Assembly (NCBI GenBank): GCA_037043015.1
Contig: CM073326.1
Span: 682,001 to 746,000 of the forward strand
From: Bryum argenteum
Taxonomy: Eukaryota; Streptophyta; Bryopsida; Bryales; Bryaceae
DNA length: 64,000 nt
Direction of reading: 5' to 3'
Shown here piece by piece: positions 46,913 through 58,689 of the stretch. Below the pieces are notes generated by a model. It saw only the letters and a program-made list of their open reading frames with translations. It made no database searches and was not told the origin of the DNA. The number at the start of each line of letters is the position of its first letter. Position 1 is the stretch's first letter. The position numbers and the translations under genes were made by a program.

Positions 46913-49815
46913 CTACTCATCAGGACCAGAGGATTGCTCATAATCGCTATCTCCCTTCACTTCAGCTCCACTGGATCCCGTAGGATCATATTCATAATCG
47001 CTTGGAACCTCCTCTTTGATCTTGGGTTTATTCTCTGGACATTGTATATTCCCATACTTATGCCAAGTATCAAATTCGGGGAGATTAACAGGGATCTTTG
47101 GTTTTTTAGGCGGAACAATTGGAACCATTGGAGATTTCCGTTTATGCGACTTGGAAGTGCCAAGCATGTGCTGTAACCCCGTGGCAGTACGAGGAACATT
47201 GGCATTCTTTAAATACCTGCCCAACGGTACATCAGAGTCACTAGAGATGCTCCCATATTTGGCTCTTGAAAGGGATACTAAACCCTTAGACGATTTCTCC
47301 AAGGTTGTCGTAACCCTTGTAGTAGAGGGTTGAAATAAAGCGCGGGGAGTAGCACATTGATCAAATACTTGATCCTTACTACCGGATGCGATATTCTCCG
47401 CGACCGGATCAGAGCTCATAGTGCCCGCAGTTGTGTTGCACGCAGTGGTCTTCGCATCTATCGCCTCCTTTTCCAACCGTAAACCAGTAGCGATAACAGG
47501 TAGGACGTTATTTGATTTGTCCATGCCGCCTTGTGTCATTAACCGGGCTAACGGCTGCTCATCATCTAGATCATCCGCTGAAAGACCATGAGCGATAAAA
47601 TCACCATTACCATCATGAACATTTGGAGCATCTTCAGCATTTGAAGCGGGGAAGAAAGTCATATCATCATCTTCATCGCCAAATTCAAAAACATCATTGT
47701 CATCAGACTCTGATTCGTCCTCGACAGCTTCCTCATCATTCTCATGTACTTGGTCTTCCTCTAAATCCAAGTTCTCTCTATACCACCGCCCATCATCACT
47801 CAACTTATCATTCGCGAGCAATTTCGAGTTGGAATATATGTAGACCAAGTCATCAGCTCTGCCTGGTAGGAACCGATTCCGTTTTTGTCGTGAACATAAG
47901 AGTAGCTACTCCAGTTGCGTTTGCAAGCCGACGAGGACACGGTCTGTGCTAGTATTCGCTTTGCAATTGGAGAGAGGAGCTTAGCACAAGCACCTTCAAA
48001 CTCCCACCATGCATGTGGAGCTAGTTTTTGAGTATTAGGCTCCAGCATGTCATGGAATGGTGGACCCCTTACTCGAAACGCAAGAAATTCACTCACCACG
48101 TCTGCGTAATCCTCCGCGGGACATAATTTTGGTAAAACACGCTTGCAAGCGATTGTAAGATCGGGATCGTCAGCTAACTCTTGGTCTTGTAGTAAATAAG
48201 GATTTTAAAAGTGCGGCCGCGCATGTGTAAATCCGTTGTCATGAGCCGTTTCCGATGGTAAAACTCTCTTTTGCGGTGGCCACCTCAAGTGGTTCCAATG
48301 AGATGGGCGGTGCGTGCAAAGTATGGACATGTCTCTCAAGATCACGCATGATATGCCATGCCTTGCCCGTACTAGGAGCCTTGCCGTCGAATTCTCTCAG
48401 AGCGTACACCACGGGGGCAACCATATCCCGTAGTCTTTTGCATTGCTTCCAAAACTCATCGCTCAACACCACCTTCTTGACCTTACGTGAGAATATAAGC
48501 TTATCTCTAGCAGATATCGTCTTCTTCGAGGCATAGGCTGTGAACATAGGGTCGACAACAACTTGCTCCAATGATTCCTTGACCTCCAACAAGCGATCTA
48601 TCATTATGAATTGACTAGCAAATCTTGTTTTCCCAGGCATCAGTAGGCTGAATTTTGCCTCGTGTTTACGAAACACAGCTAGGGGCATTTGTCGCCTCTT
48701 GATAAACTTGACCATTTTCTTCGCCATGACCAAAGTATTCGCCATCCATCCAGCCTTTCCCCAATCCTCCAACAACAAGTCCATTGCATGTGTCGCACAC
48801 CCTTGCATGAAAATGTGCGGATATTTCTCAAGGACTATTCTTGAGGCATTGAGCACATGAAGCATTGTGCGTGCATACTTGAACAATGTTCTCTGCTCCA
48901 ACTTGTTCTATATACTTCAACATGAGAGTTGACATGTACACCGCTGTTTTTTCTTGGCCAGTAGTATCGACAGCACCAAGAAAAAGCTCTCGAGCTTGAG
49001 TCACGAGCATCGCATTCACCAAAGGGCGACTAGTCACAGATGACCATCCATCCATAGTCAAAGTTCCTCCAAACTTCCGAAGGCTTTCAGAGAGTCTACT
49101 ATCTAGTTTCTTTTGTAACTCCGTCTTTACTTCTCCTAACAACCTTGTCCGAATGTCATGGTAGGATGGTGGAGCATAGGATTTTCGAAATCCCGCGAGT
49201 CTTCATCACGGCGACTTTGAACGCATCATTGCGGGCTACCGAGAATGGTATATTTGCTTCGTAAAAAATTTCGCCCGTGAGTTTATCCAACTCCCGCCTA
49301 TCCCTTCTCGCAAAAGTAGCTTCAATTGAAGATTGCTTCGTTTGCTTCATAGATCCAAACATCGGGCGAGTATCCCTTATTCCCCTCATATGCATGGAAG
49401 AAGCGAGAGGTTGACCCTACCAAAAGATTTGTTGAATTCATGGGGGTGCCTAGCGAGGACCCTACACAAGAGTCACTCCTAGGGGTTTCGGGAATGTCAT
49501 GTTTTGAAGCACTGAACGTCCGTGGATGGAGTAAGAGAACATTCACCGAGAAATAGTTCCAATTCTCCGTTATATGGAGGGAACTCCCACCACATCTTAA
49601 AAATAACTCGCCTAATTTCCCTAGGCGACTTTGGGCAAAAGGCGCGAACTCGAATCCCTATGTCCGGGAATCTTCTCGTACCCATAATGACTCAAATTCC
49701 GACTCTTCTTCTTCGAAACAATTACATGACATAGTGAGCACTGTAGGAAGGACCCAGACGCTTTGCCTTCCTTCTCGATGTCTCTAAACCAAGGCTCATG
49801 TAGAGCAGGGCCCAT
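46913..49815 (-). pseudogene. hAT-superfamily transposase with a long acidic C-terminal tail, frame-disrupted
   Basis: The N-terminus, FLQCSLCHVIVSKKKSRNLSHY, resembles a BED-type zinc finger. Then come EIFYEANIPFSVARNDAF, TMDGWSSVTSRPLVNAM, FMQGCATHAMDLLLEDWGK and KTRFASQFIMIDRLLE, all characteristic hAT blocks. The dimerisation region has HAWWEFEGACAKLLSPIAKRI and SSSACKRNWSSYSYVH. After it a tail of about 300 residues, acidic and then basic (PPKKPKIP), runs to the stop at 46,913; most hAT proteins end soon after the dimerisation region. Frame changes occur near 49,660, 49,520, 49,370, 49,150, 48,860, 48,210 and 47,820, so it is decayed or badly sequenced. It is convergent with the RING-type gene. 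Confidence 0.8.
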
Positions 49816-50443
49816 TTTGATAAATAGGACTCCTCAAAGTCTTAAACAGTGGTGGGACCGTGACGGGGAAAAAAACGGCAAGAGTTCCTTACGGAAATCC
49901 TCACTTCCGAACTCAATACCTACCAAGCAATGTACACATAAAATGAATTATGCGGCTCATAGCTCTTGGAAAGTGTTCAAAATTCGGAAGTGAAATGAGA
50001 CTCAATGTGTCTTCTCTTATATACCATCCAACTCCGAATATGACCGTTGCAATTTGAAGTTGAAATGCTCCTAAACCGTTCGATGCTCAAAAGGGCCATC
50101 TGGCCGTTGGCGTTCGGAGGATACGAGGGCCGGTCGCAGGATGTGAGGGCCGGTCGCCCGGGCCGACGGCCGGTCGCCCAGGCTGACGGCCGGACTTAAG
50201 GCCGGTCACCCGCGGCCGACGGCCGGTCGCCCGGGCCGACGGCCGGTTGCCCGGGCCGACGGCCGGTCGCCCTGGGCAGCCGACCGGTCGGTCGGGCGGA
50301 CGGAGAGGTCGGGGACCGGTCGAGAGGGTGGTTCGACCAATGAACGCACCCCGTTGGTCATTTACCCTTGGTAAAACGACCAGATTTTCTAAGTCACGGA
50401 CGGTCTCCGGACCCCTGCCGGACGTCCGGACGCTGTGACATCC
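49816..50443 (-). promoter_or_regulatory. Upstream region of the hAT gene, GC patch and possible hAT terminus
   Basis: A GC-rich patch of CGGCCGGTCGCCC words spans 50,098-50,335. At 50,443, reading the minus strand, the sequence starts CAGGGATGTCACAGCGTCCG, which resembles hAT termini (CAGGG...). No inverted partner was found in the window, so this is only a candidate end. Confidence 0.35.
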
Positions 50444-50640
50444 CTGGTCCATCATGTCATCCTTGAATTTGGCCACAGTCAGCTTCCTCTTTGTATCTCA
50501 CGTATTTGCTGAACAAACGTGGAAGACTGTTAGCCTCATAAAATCGCACGATTACATTCTCCCGAAGAAAGTTCTTGCACTTATTGGATGGGTGCTCCCA
50601 CTTCTCCAAATGTCTAACAACCCTTGGTCTCCGGCCTCGA
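50444..50640 (-). pseudogene. Short unknown coding fragment
   Basis: About 54 codons (RHLEKWEHPSNKCKNFLREN, VIVRFYEANSLPRLFSKYVR) end in a stop at about 50,453. It has coding-like composition but no recognised family. It lies just downstream of a GC patch and TATA-like TATATAAGG, so it is the start or remnant of a gene interrupted near 50,443. Confidence 0.35.
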
Positions 50641-50642
50641 TT

Positions 50643-51092
50643 CCCGGTCGGCCTTATATAGGCCGCGGTCGCATGGCCGACCAGCGACCTAGATCGGACG
50701 GCCGATGGCCGACCGGCCCGACCGATCTGACGGCCGGCGCCGACCGGCCCGACCGATCAGCCGCGGCCGACCCGACCGATCGGCCCGGCCGACTCGACCG
50801 TCGTCGCGGCCCGACCCGACCGTCGGACGGGCGGCGCGCCGACCGTCGGTCGCGTCGATCGGACGGCCGGCGCCGACCGGCCGGTCGCGGCCGATCGGAC
50901 GGCCGACGGAGACCGCGACCGATCGGTCGGCCGACGCCGACCGAAGCCCATCCGACGGCCGACCGAAATCGCGACCGATCGGACGGCCGGCGACCGATCA
51001 AGCGACCAATCCGTCGGCTGCGACCGATCCAACGGCGTCGACTGGTTGGTCGGCAAGGCCAATCGGACGGTCCTGGGCCGCCCAATTCAATC
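50643..51092 (-). promoter_or_regulatory. Longest GC-rich CGGTCG patch, with TATA
   Basis: About 450 bp built from CGGTCG, CGACCG, GATCGG and CGGCCG words, ending at a TATATAAGG box on the minus strand near 50,653-50,661. Long open frames in all phases are composition artefacts. Confidence 0.5.
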
Positions 51093-51174
51093 CAACCGTA
51101 ATCACCTACACTCACAACACTATTTGAACGGCTACGATGCAATTTTCAATACGATCTGACGGTTAAAAAATTTA

Positions 51175-51605
51175 CTACATGCATAGTAATTCCGATTTAC
51201 CCCCCCGGATGTTGTACGCATGAACTGCGGAGGCCAGCTTCCTGTCCCAATCAGTCTTATGGGCGGACACCATCTTGTTTAGCATTTTGCCGATGGTGCC
51301 GTTTGACCGCTCCGTCTGACCGTTGGCCTTGGGATTGTACGGGGTTGTTTTGCGGTGCCGGATCGCATACTTGGTGGTGATGTCCTCAATAATATCATTA
51401 ATGAAGTGCGCTCCCCAATCACTGACCAGTTCTAGGGGATGTCCGAACCGCATCATGATTTCCTCGAAAAGGAATGAGGCTGCTGTCCTGGCATCATTCC
51501 CCCGAGTTGCCCGGGCTTCTACCCACTTGGTGGCGTAGTCGGTTGCGAGAATGATGTAGCGTTTGCGGTTTTTGGTAATGGGGGCGACCGGATTGGTAGA
51601 GATCT
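51175..51605 (-). pseudogene. Ty3/Gypsy integrase fragment
   Basis: Minus-strand translation gives ILATDYATKWVEARA, LVSDWGAHFINDIIED and NPKANGQTERSNGTIGKML, the D, D and E of the integrase core (DQG changed to DWG). It stops within HAYNIRGG. It differs from the integrase of the 10-kb element, so it comes from another Gypsy family. No LTR is visible next to it. Confidence 0.8.
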
Positions 51606-52150
51606 ACCGCTTATAGTGAAATTTACGGTCAAAGTGCTCAAATTCATTTTGAATGGCATTCACTCAAAAATAAGCCAATTTTTGTTTTTTTTTTCTACTC
51701 CCCCTCTACAGAGTGTATTGCATGTGTGTAAACGGTGGATTTCATCGAAATGAATGTGATTGTATAATTTGTAGACACCTCTCATCTTCTACACTGGTAC
51801 AAAATTTGTACCAAAGGTACCAGTTCGGGAAAGAGAAGTGGCGCTTCCTGCAATTAATGCGACTGACAAGGCATTGCCGACGTCGGTTAGAGTTAGTTAA
51901 TTTCCTTCGGATTCTGTCACGTTCATGACAGTCGGCGGCGCATCCTCTTCTGTTGTCTTGTCAGAGAACGTTCCACGAAGGCGATCTGAGTTTTGGAGGG
52001 AGAATTTTCGGGCCTCTCTGTGGCACTGTTCTGTTTTGCGCGATCGTGTTTTGCTTGTGATGTGAGGAATTGTTTTGCGTTATTTGCGGGAGTTCCGTTT
52101 TGTCGTGAATCTTGAGGAAGGTCCAGAAGATCACCGGTTATGGGGAACGC
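51606..52150. other. Unassigned DNA between retroelement fragments
   Basis: No gene recognised. The last few dozen bases before 52,160 weakly continue the extra-ORF homology (a MGTFLD-like segment out of frame). Confidence 0.4.
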
Positions 52151-52171
52151 TAGAATGGGACCTTCTTAGAT

Positions 52172-53848
52172 GTGCAGCGGGAAATCGCCGAGGCTGCAAC
52201 GCCAAGTACTACACCACCACACAGAGGCAAGCGTCCACGTACCGAGGAAGCCGAGGTAGCGGAAGCAGGCCCCGTGGAGGTAGCCAGCACATCCACGGTC
52301 ACACAGTTCGGCCCTCAGGCCACAGCGTTTGAAGTACAGAAACGCACCATGGAGACATGCATGGAGGACATACTTAATTTCCTCCACGCCACCGAGCAGC
52401 AGCAGCAGACGGCCACAGCCAAATACAAGGAGTGGGAGGCCCGGCACAAGCGCCACACCGCCCAGCTCGTTCAGACCACACAGGCCGCGGCACACAAAAC
52501 CCTGGCAGATTACAAGCTGGAAGCACAGCTTCACATTGAGCAACTCCAAGGGCAGGTAACATCCCTGCGAAATCAACTCAACACGAGGGATTTGGAGCTA
52601 CAGGCTGCCACGGAAAGGGCCAAGTCTTTTGAAGACCAGGGTGCCAGAGACCGCGAAAGGATTGAGCGGCTGGATCGTCAAACAACTGAACTCGTGGCGC
52701 AGTGTAAGACACTGACCGAGGAATTGGCACTCAAAGCCACGGCCCCGGCACCCAGCCCCATGGACGTGGAATCGATACAGCGGCACCGCCAGGAGGTGGA
52801 CGATGCCCGAGAAAATTTTGAGGCCAACAAACTGGCATGGACGAATCATGCGGCCCAAGTGATAGCCACCACGGCCTACCAGCTGCTGCGATCCACGCCT
52901 CCCACGTTCGAGGAACCCCCGGCATCATTTCTCGATCAATGCACCAGCGAGGCACTAATCACGTTGGACCTCGAGAGCTCCGACAACAATTGGGGCAGCC
53001 AAGGAGAGCCATTCCTCGGCGAAGAAGAGGAGGACAGCACCCGGGAGGAGCCGGAGTTGACACAACTCCGGACACACACTCACGAGGAGGATTATGATGC
53101 ACAGGAGGAGGACACCCCCGCACAGCAAACCCACACACATGCACAGAACAGGGACATGGACGCGGACTCCGGGGAAGGGATGTATGACTTCCCAACACAG
53201 ATAGGAGAGGAGCGAGTGGACATACCCGAGGGATTTACAGACCACGAGCAGACCCCACACCAGTCCCCGCGGCAACATACCACGGCAAGCTCCCTGCAGT
53301 ACCATCTCCCAGTCCTGTCCCCCCCAACACAATACGAGTCCCCGGTCAGACAGAACGCTGATGGGACTTACCCGTGGCCAAGACGGGCCGAGTCTCCCAT
53401 GTCTCCTTCGAACCCCCTGCCAGTGTTCTCCCCATTGCGAACAAGGCCTTCCCCTCAGTCCCTGGCCCGGCACAGACAGGTCCTCCTCCAACAGGAGGAA
53501 CGCGAAGGATGGAACATCGAGGACGCAGACGAGGGTGGGGATGAGGCCTCGGAATCAATGCACTTCGTATTGAAGTACTTCCACGAGCACCCCGATCTCG
53601 CGGCCCACTACACCGACCCCGAGGCGCAAGGACGCCAATGTCCGGCATGCAACAGGACATTAGGAGGCACGGTATTTGATGTGTACACTCATGCCCTCAA
53701 TTTCCGTGGCAATCACATTCTAATGCACCGATCCGTGGCCGAGGCGCTGAGACGAATCCACAATGATGACGAACCTCCTCGTAGCGGTCGACAGCTTCCC
53801 CGGGAGCAAGCCAGGCCGAACAGGAGGCCCGCCCCCTCGCGCCGATAA
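52172..53848 (+). CDS. Distal extra ORF of the truncated retroelement
   Basis: 558 open codons matching the second half of the 36.4-38.8 kb [17 protein letters not shown], a coiled coil with [40 protein letters not shown], an acidic region, and the C-terminal [20 protein letters not shown] with its two His. Unlike the copy in the full element it has no frame change. Its start is not native, because the N-terminal half is deleted. Confidence 0.75.
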   Translation: MQREIAEAATPSTTPPHRGKRPRTEEAEVAEAGPVEVASTSTVTQFGPQATAFEVQKRTMETCMEDILNFLHATEQQQQTATAKYKEWEARHKRHTAQLVQTTQAAAHKTLADYKLEAQLHIEQLQGQVTSLRNQLNTRDLELQAATERAKSFEDQGARDRERIERLDRQTTELVAQCKTLTEELALKATAPAPSPMDVESIQRHRQEVDDARENFEANKLAWTNHAAQVIATTAYQLLRSTPPTFEEPPASFLDQCTSEALITLDLESSDNNWGSQGEPFLGEEEEDSTREEPELTQLRTHTHEEDYDAQEEDTPAQQTHTHAQNRDMDADSGEGMYDFPTQIGEERVDIPEGFTDHEQTPHQSPRQHTTASSLQYHLPVLSPPTQYESPVRQNADGTYPWPRRAESPMSPSNPLPVFSPLRTRPSPQSLARHRQVLLQQEEREGWNIEDADEGGDEASESMHFVLKYFHEHPDLAAHYTDPEAQGRQCPACNRTLGGTVFDVYTHALNFRGNHILMHRSVAEALRRIHNDDEPPRSGRQLPREQARPNRRPAPSRR

Positions 53849-53894
53849 ACACAGCAATTCGGGGACGAATTGCACTCTGCGAGGGAGGGCAAAA

Positions 53895-54683
53895 TGTTAC
53901 CCGCCACGGCACCGCGGGTATCATTACCGAAGACCAGTAGCCACAAGGAAGACCAAGACTTAACAGCCACGGGGCTCGAGGCCGAGGCGGTGATCAGAGG
54001 ACCACGAGGATCGAGAACAGGGGCACAGGGAGTTAAGGCCGAAACACAGCGCAAAGAAATTAGGTTTATTATAAATAGAGGAGGAATTACACAGAGGGGT
54101 AGCTTTGTATCACACGGATTCTAGAGATAGCCTCACGCGCACATTTGCTGCGACTTGTTGTAGCCAATTCGGCATTTCACGGATCAATGTAATACGGACT
54201 CAAGTCCAATTCCTACTCTTTCTGTCTGCTTCTAAACCCCTCCTTCTTGCTTCTGCTGTGCTCTACCTAACTGCGATACTCACCGTGGCGCCGTGGACAG
54301 CACGTCTTGGTTGTGTATCCCTGTGAAACGCAAACCAGTCGTGGGAGACCTCCTCGTTCAGCCTCGTCGCTCTTCGGAAGACAGCCGCCTCACCAACAAG
54401 GACCTTGGCCGTGGAGACGGAGCCGGGATCACACAGCAAGGTCGTAACCCTGAAATGTGACCAGCTCCCACACACTCGCGGGACCTCTTACCACGAAAGC
54501 CCCGCCGACGACACTAATCTATCTGTTGATTACGAGTTAACCAGTCCACGGCCTTGGAACCCTACCCTGCCCCGGGCAAGTCGTGGTAACCGACCACATA
54601 CCCGGTCCTCCTCACGTCTCTTATCACCCTTCACCCCTCTTCCCTGGGCCTCAGGCATCTCCATACCATTACCCCGGCTAACA
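53895..54683 (+). repeat. 3' LTR of the truncated retroelement
   Basis: 789 bp, starts TGTTACCCGCC and ends GGCTAACA, with TATAAATAG at about 54,067. It is clearly diverged from the two LTRs of the 10-kb element, so this is an older subfamily member. Confidence 0.9.
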
Positions 54684-57600
54684 TTCGTACCTCTATGGGT
54701 TTGGGTACGGTAGAGGCCATAGGGAGCGGATTATATCCCCACCAGTCTCGAACAAGACGAAAACTATAAGTATGCGACTCAGAATCGAGAGCACGCTCGA
54801 TTTTACGACACTTTGGATGCATCACAAGAATGGCTCCAACGTCTGTCAAATGATAGGCCGCAAATACAAAGAGGCTCTCAAAGTAGGTTTTGTCTCGCCG
54901 GTTCCAGGATGGAATTTCTGTTGGAGACACACCCGGTACGGGCAAGTTCTCGGGAGCATCTGCAAAAATGAGATCAATTCCCGGATGCTTGGGCTGATAC
55001 TCCATCGCCGAACACGGATACTTACGGTCCTTGCCAATCTGAGATACAAGTGAAAAATTAGTTAGTCGCTAATAGATTCATTAGTACAAAACGTAATTAG
55101 AGTTATTATAATTGACAAATGTGTGAAATAATACCTTCTTGATGTGCTCAACGATATCAAGGATTTGCGAATCCCAATTTCCTGTCTTCGATGAGTGATG
55201 GACCAAATCTCCAATGTTTCCCTTCTCGAGGTACATTGGTAGAGTCACCGATATTTTAGACGACGAGCTGCTACCAATATGAGTGGGTTTCGGAAGAGGG
55301 CGTCTGGCGAATACCGGTTGATCGCGGCGGACGTGGGGATTGTTGTTGGGAGTGTTCAACGGTGAATGATTGAGGCGGAGACTCAACATTCGTAAGTCCA
55401 CCCGTAGAAAGTTGAGTCGATCTTGCACCCGATGACGAATGGCATTGTTTGTCGCTCCTCCGACGCCTGAGTCAAGTCAGCATCTTCGGGCCCTGCAATG
55501 TTTTCTGGAGGAGGAGCAATATCTTCGGAATCCTCGTCAAGTTGAACAACATGCTGTGCAATAGCGTTGCGGCGCTTCCTGTTTCCACGAGACTTGGGCA
55601 CTGCAGCTGGTGATGAAGGAGAAGAGATTGGTTCAGACGCGACTGGTAGAATAGATAGGTCGTCATCGTCATCGTCGTCAATCTCCATCGGTGCAGAGCC
55701 AGCTGGGTTTGAAGGGAGATTTCGAAGAAGATGCTTCTCCTCCTTGTGCACGTAGTTGTCGTCGCACTCGAGGAACCATCCACCGGTTGACAAATGAGAG
55801 TTTGGAAACCGCTCTTGTTGGGCTGAGGAGAAATAGTTGCGGGGATCATTTGTGACTGAGACGTCCTCGAACTCCATTGGAATGGAGAACGAAGCTAATG
55901 CTCCCTTGGCAACGAGCTCTTGTTTTAAGTACCTTCAAAAAAGAAACAAATTAGATTGTGAGAATTGAACAAATTGTATCGATTTTATTAAAATAAAATA
56001 CTAAACCAGAAACATACCGGAATAAAAGCCGTTTGATTGTAACTTTGCCTCCGGTAATCTTTTGAAGATCTGAGCCTTTGCTGAATTTTGGGCTTGCATT
56101 CGGACCAAGATAGTTGTTGAATGCCTTGTCCCATAAGAGCAATCTCCACTTCTCCACATACGATGATGGCTTTAGAACAACACTAGACCATTCGATGTTG
56201 AGGTTTTCGTTGTCGATTAGGTTTTGCAATTCACTTTCAAGTGATTGCTCAAGCTGTGAAAAACGGAAACATGTTAACTATCAAAATAGCAAATAAACAC
56301 TAGCTTTGAAATCACGTAACGAAAAACAAGAAGTTACCTGTGCCCAAAGAGAAGCGCGATGCAGGAAGGCCATCAAAGTTTTATCCTTCATTGGACGTTC
56401 TTCTGGGAAACGAAAAGAACGTCGAACTTCGTCTGATGAGTTCCACCATTGGAGCCATTTACCCTTGAAATCGAAGTGAACATTGGTAGTGGCTACCATT
56501 TGTAAGCGATCGATTGTCATATCGGGTTTCAAGTTATTCTTTGTAATGAGAATAAATCGCACATGAAAATCAAAAGTAAGAATCAAATTAAAAACATGAT
56601 TATAAGTCATATAAAACATGAAAGGAATGTTTTCTTTACCTCCTTCGCAAATACTTTTCCAAGTTTATTGTTGGCCACAGCGACCATCTTGTCGAAGTTT
56701 TTGCCACGTATGGCCTTAATTTTCGCTTTGATCGCATTATCCATGGCACTCCATACCCAGTCCCGTTTGTTTCTCCTTTGGGACGGTGGCGTAGTAATTC
56801 GTTTCAGCGTCATCGGATGCTTTCGCTAATCTCTCGTATAAAGTATAAAAACAATTTAATTAGGTGTAAAAAACCGAATACAAACATTGATTTGAAACAC
56901 GTTCCACTCAACTTACCGCGTATAAGAACTTTACGAAAACGTCAATCATTTAGGATACCAAGTATCTTTTTTGCCTTAGCATTCTTGCATATTCTGTAAT
57001 CCTCTGGAGAAATGAGATCCTTGAAATCTTCCAGTTTTAATTTTCCGAACTGCCTCATGCGTTGCAATTTTGCACACAAACCGTCTTCGACATGGTCATG
57101 TTCAGTAGACCTGCAGTGCGAGATCAGACATGAGAAACATTATACTTAATCAGAATAGAAAAAGATCGAATCGAAAAAATTAAATAAATACTCACCAATT
57201 TATGTCGTTCATACCGTCCAGCAAAAGATTGCTTTCCCCACGTGCATCAAGAATGATACAATCCACGGAGATGTACCACGAAGGTTCCATCTTATGGTAC
57301 TTCTCTATGTGACGCATCCACGCCGTCACACGGTGGTTGCCTTCGTAAACGTAGAAATACTTGTCACTGAGGTGTTGTAGATCCGAATCAGACTGCAGCA
57401 TCTTCTCAAACTCTTCATTGGCTGATTTCAGAGAGGGTTCGTCCCAGGACGGCATCTCGGCATCAACCAATTTCTCTCGACCTTTTTTATCAAAAGGTGA
57501 CACGTACATCACTCGATCCCCTTCTCGGTACCCTTTGTTGAATTCATTCTCTAGTTTTCTGACGTCTTGCTCTGAAATCGGGCGAACCTTCGGATAACAA

Positions 57601-57993
57601 ACAAGAGGCAGAGTGGAATCAACATACGAGATTTCTTAATGAGGTTTGTAGCGTAACTGTTGATGATTGCAATCGAATCACTCTTGTGAAGCATTCGCAT
57701 CTCGTTTGCACTCGGTCGGGGTCCTTGTTTTGCGGATGCAATGGCATATGGACGATTCCAATGTTGACACTCCAGGCAAAGGAGTATCTTCATCCCCCGA
57801 AAGCGAATCGCACGATCATGATGACGCCCGAGTTTGAGAAGGACTTTCTTCCGGGACTCGGTGCAAATGTTTTCAACATTTGCGACACTATCTGTATTTG
57901 TTCGTCTCCATCGGTCGAACGAGCTGGTGAAGAAGTAAGAAGTTGAAGGCTGCGTTCGTCATCTTCATCCGTAAGAACTTGAGCTAAGGTCAT
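54684..57993 (-). pseudogene. ParB-like plus DNA methyltransferase-like gene, 3'-truncated by an LTR
   Basis: The start is MTLAQVLTDEDDERSLQLL at 57,993. A ParB-like block follows: VCYPKVRPISEQDVRKLENE, VMYVSPFDKKG and YFYVYEGNHRVTAWMRHIEK (the GNHR loop is intact). After GT-AG introns come helical exons (RRNKRDWVWSAMDNAIKAKI; IEWSSVVLKPSSYVEKWRLL) and an acidic Ser-rich linker. The last exon, IDLIFADAPENLPVPG, FVFAAYHLTDVGAILVMHPK and YSFRLVRDWWGYNP, resembles the motif IV (DPPY-like) and following strands of amino-methyltransferases. Single-base frame changes lie near 57,795, 57,640 and 55,430. The coding sequence is cut at 54,684 by the LTR. Same overall plan as the gene at 4.8-10.2 kb. 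Confidence 0.55.
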
Positions 57994-58125
57994 CTAGCAA
58001 TTCAGAAACCAAATTCAACACACCAAAGACTGGATAAGAATGTGTCAAATAAACAATGTGATGAAAACTAATATAGAACATCGGCTTTTTAATTAAGTGT
58101 ATGATAATCTCATCCGACAATACAA

Positions 58126-58446
58126 TTAAGATGACTGCAACTTTCTAGCAAGTCGCGGAGAACGTCTGGGTTTAAGTCTAGCTAATGCTTTCTCATTGTT
58201 TCGTCTAGCTTTAGCCTCATTCTTTTTGAGTCGCATGTTAACCGCTTGTGCAATCCAATCAACGTCATCACGCATAGTGTGACGGACAGGTGATGCAAGG
58301 GGTGGGGTTTCCGGAACCGAAGTCAATGGTATGTTTAATCGGCGAGACTCCACGTAAGCTATCACATTCTCTCTCAATGTGGAAAGGTCACTATCTGCAT
58401 CAGAATCCTCTTCTCTTTCAATTTTTGTTCGCACATTTGGAACCTG
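58126..58446 (-). CDS. Terminal exon of an unknown gene
   Basis: An exon after a TATGCAG acceptor: VPNVRTKIEREEDSDADSDL, a short helical region and a basic tail RLKPRRSPRLARKLQSS with stop at 58,126. It has coding character but no recognised family. Upstream exons are not found, because the satellite begins about 100 bp away, so the gene is probably truncated. It lies upstream of, and on the same strand as, the ParB/methyltransferase-like gene and could be an additional 5' gene. Confidence 0.4.
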   Translation of the reverse strand, partial: QVPNVRTKIEREEDSDADSDLSTLRENVIAYVESRRLNIPLTSVPETPPLASPVRHTMRDDVDWIAQAVNMRLKKNEAKARRNNEKALARLKPRRSPRLARKLQSS

Positions 58447-58689
58447 CATAATCACACAAAATCAATGTTAAGTCATATATCAAACGCTACGGAAAAATGA
58501 ATGAAGCAAATATTTAAAGCTAATATTTAGCAATATCATTCGCCCTTTAAGACCTTCATTCACAACTAGGCTAGCACAATAATCAAGAAAGGGTCGACCA
58601 GCAACTTCTGTGACCAGCCATCAAGCTTGTAAGATGCACTGATGCGATTAGCAGCATAGGAAAATCTCAAGCCCACAATGAATAATACA

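Larger units (their letters stand above)
52160..54683 (+). mobile_element. 5'-truncated relative of the 10-kb retrotransposon
   Basis: Keeps the distal extra ORF, the polypurine tract (GAGGGAGGGCAAAA at 53,881-53,894) and one LTR. Gag, pol and the 5' LTR are missing. Confidence 0.85.

Noticed and set aside
50643-51142. Arg/Asp/Pro-rich ORFs in the GC patches
   Set aside because: All frames on both strands are open because the patch consists of CGGTCG-type words; composition artefact.
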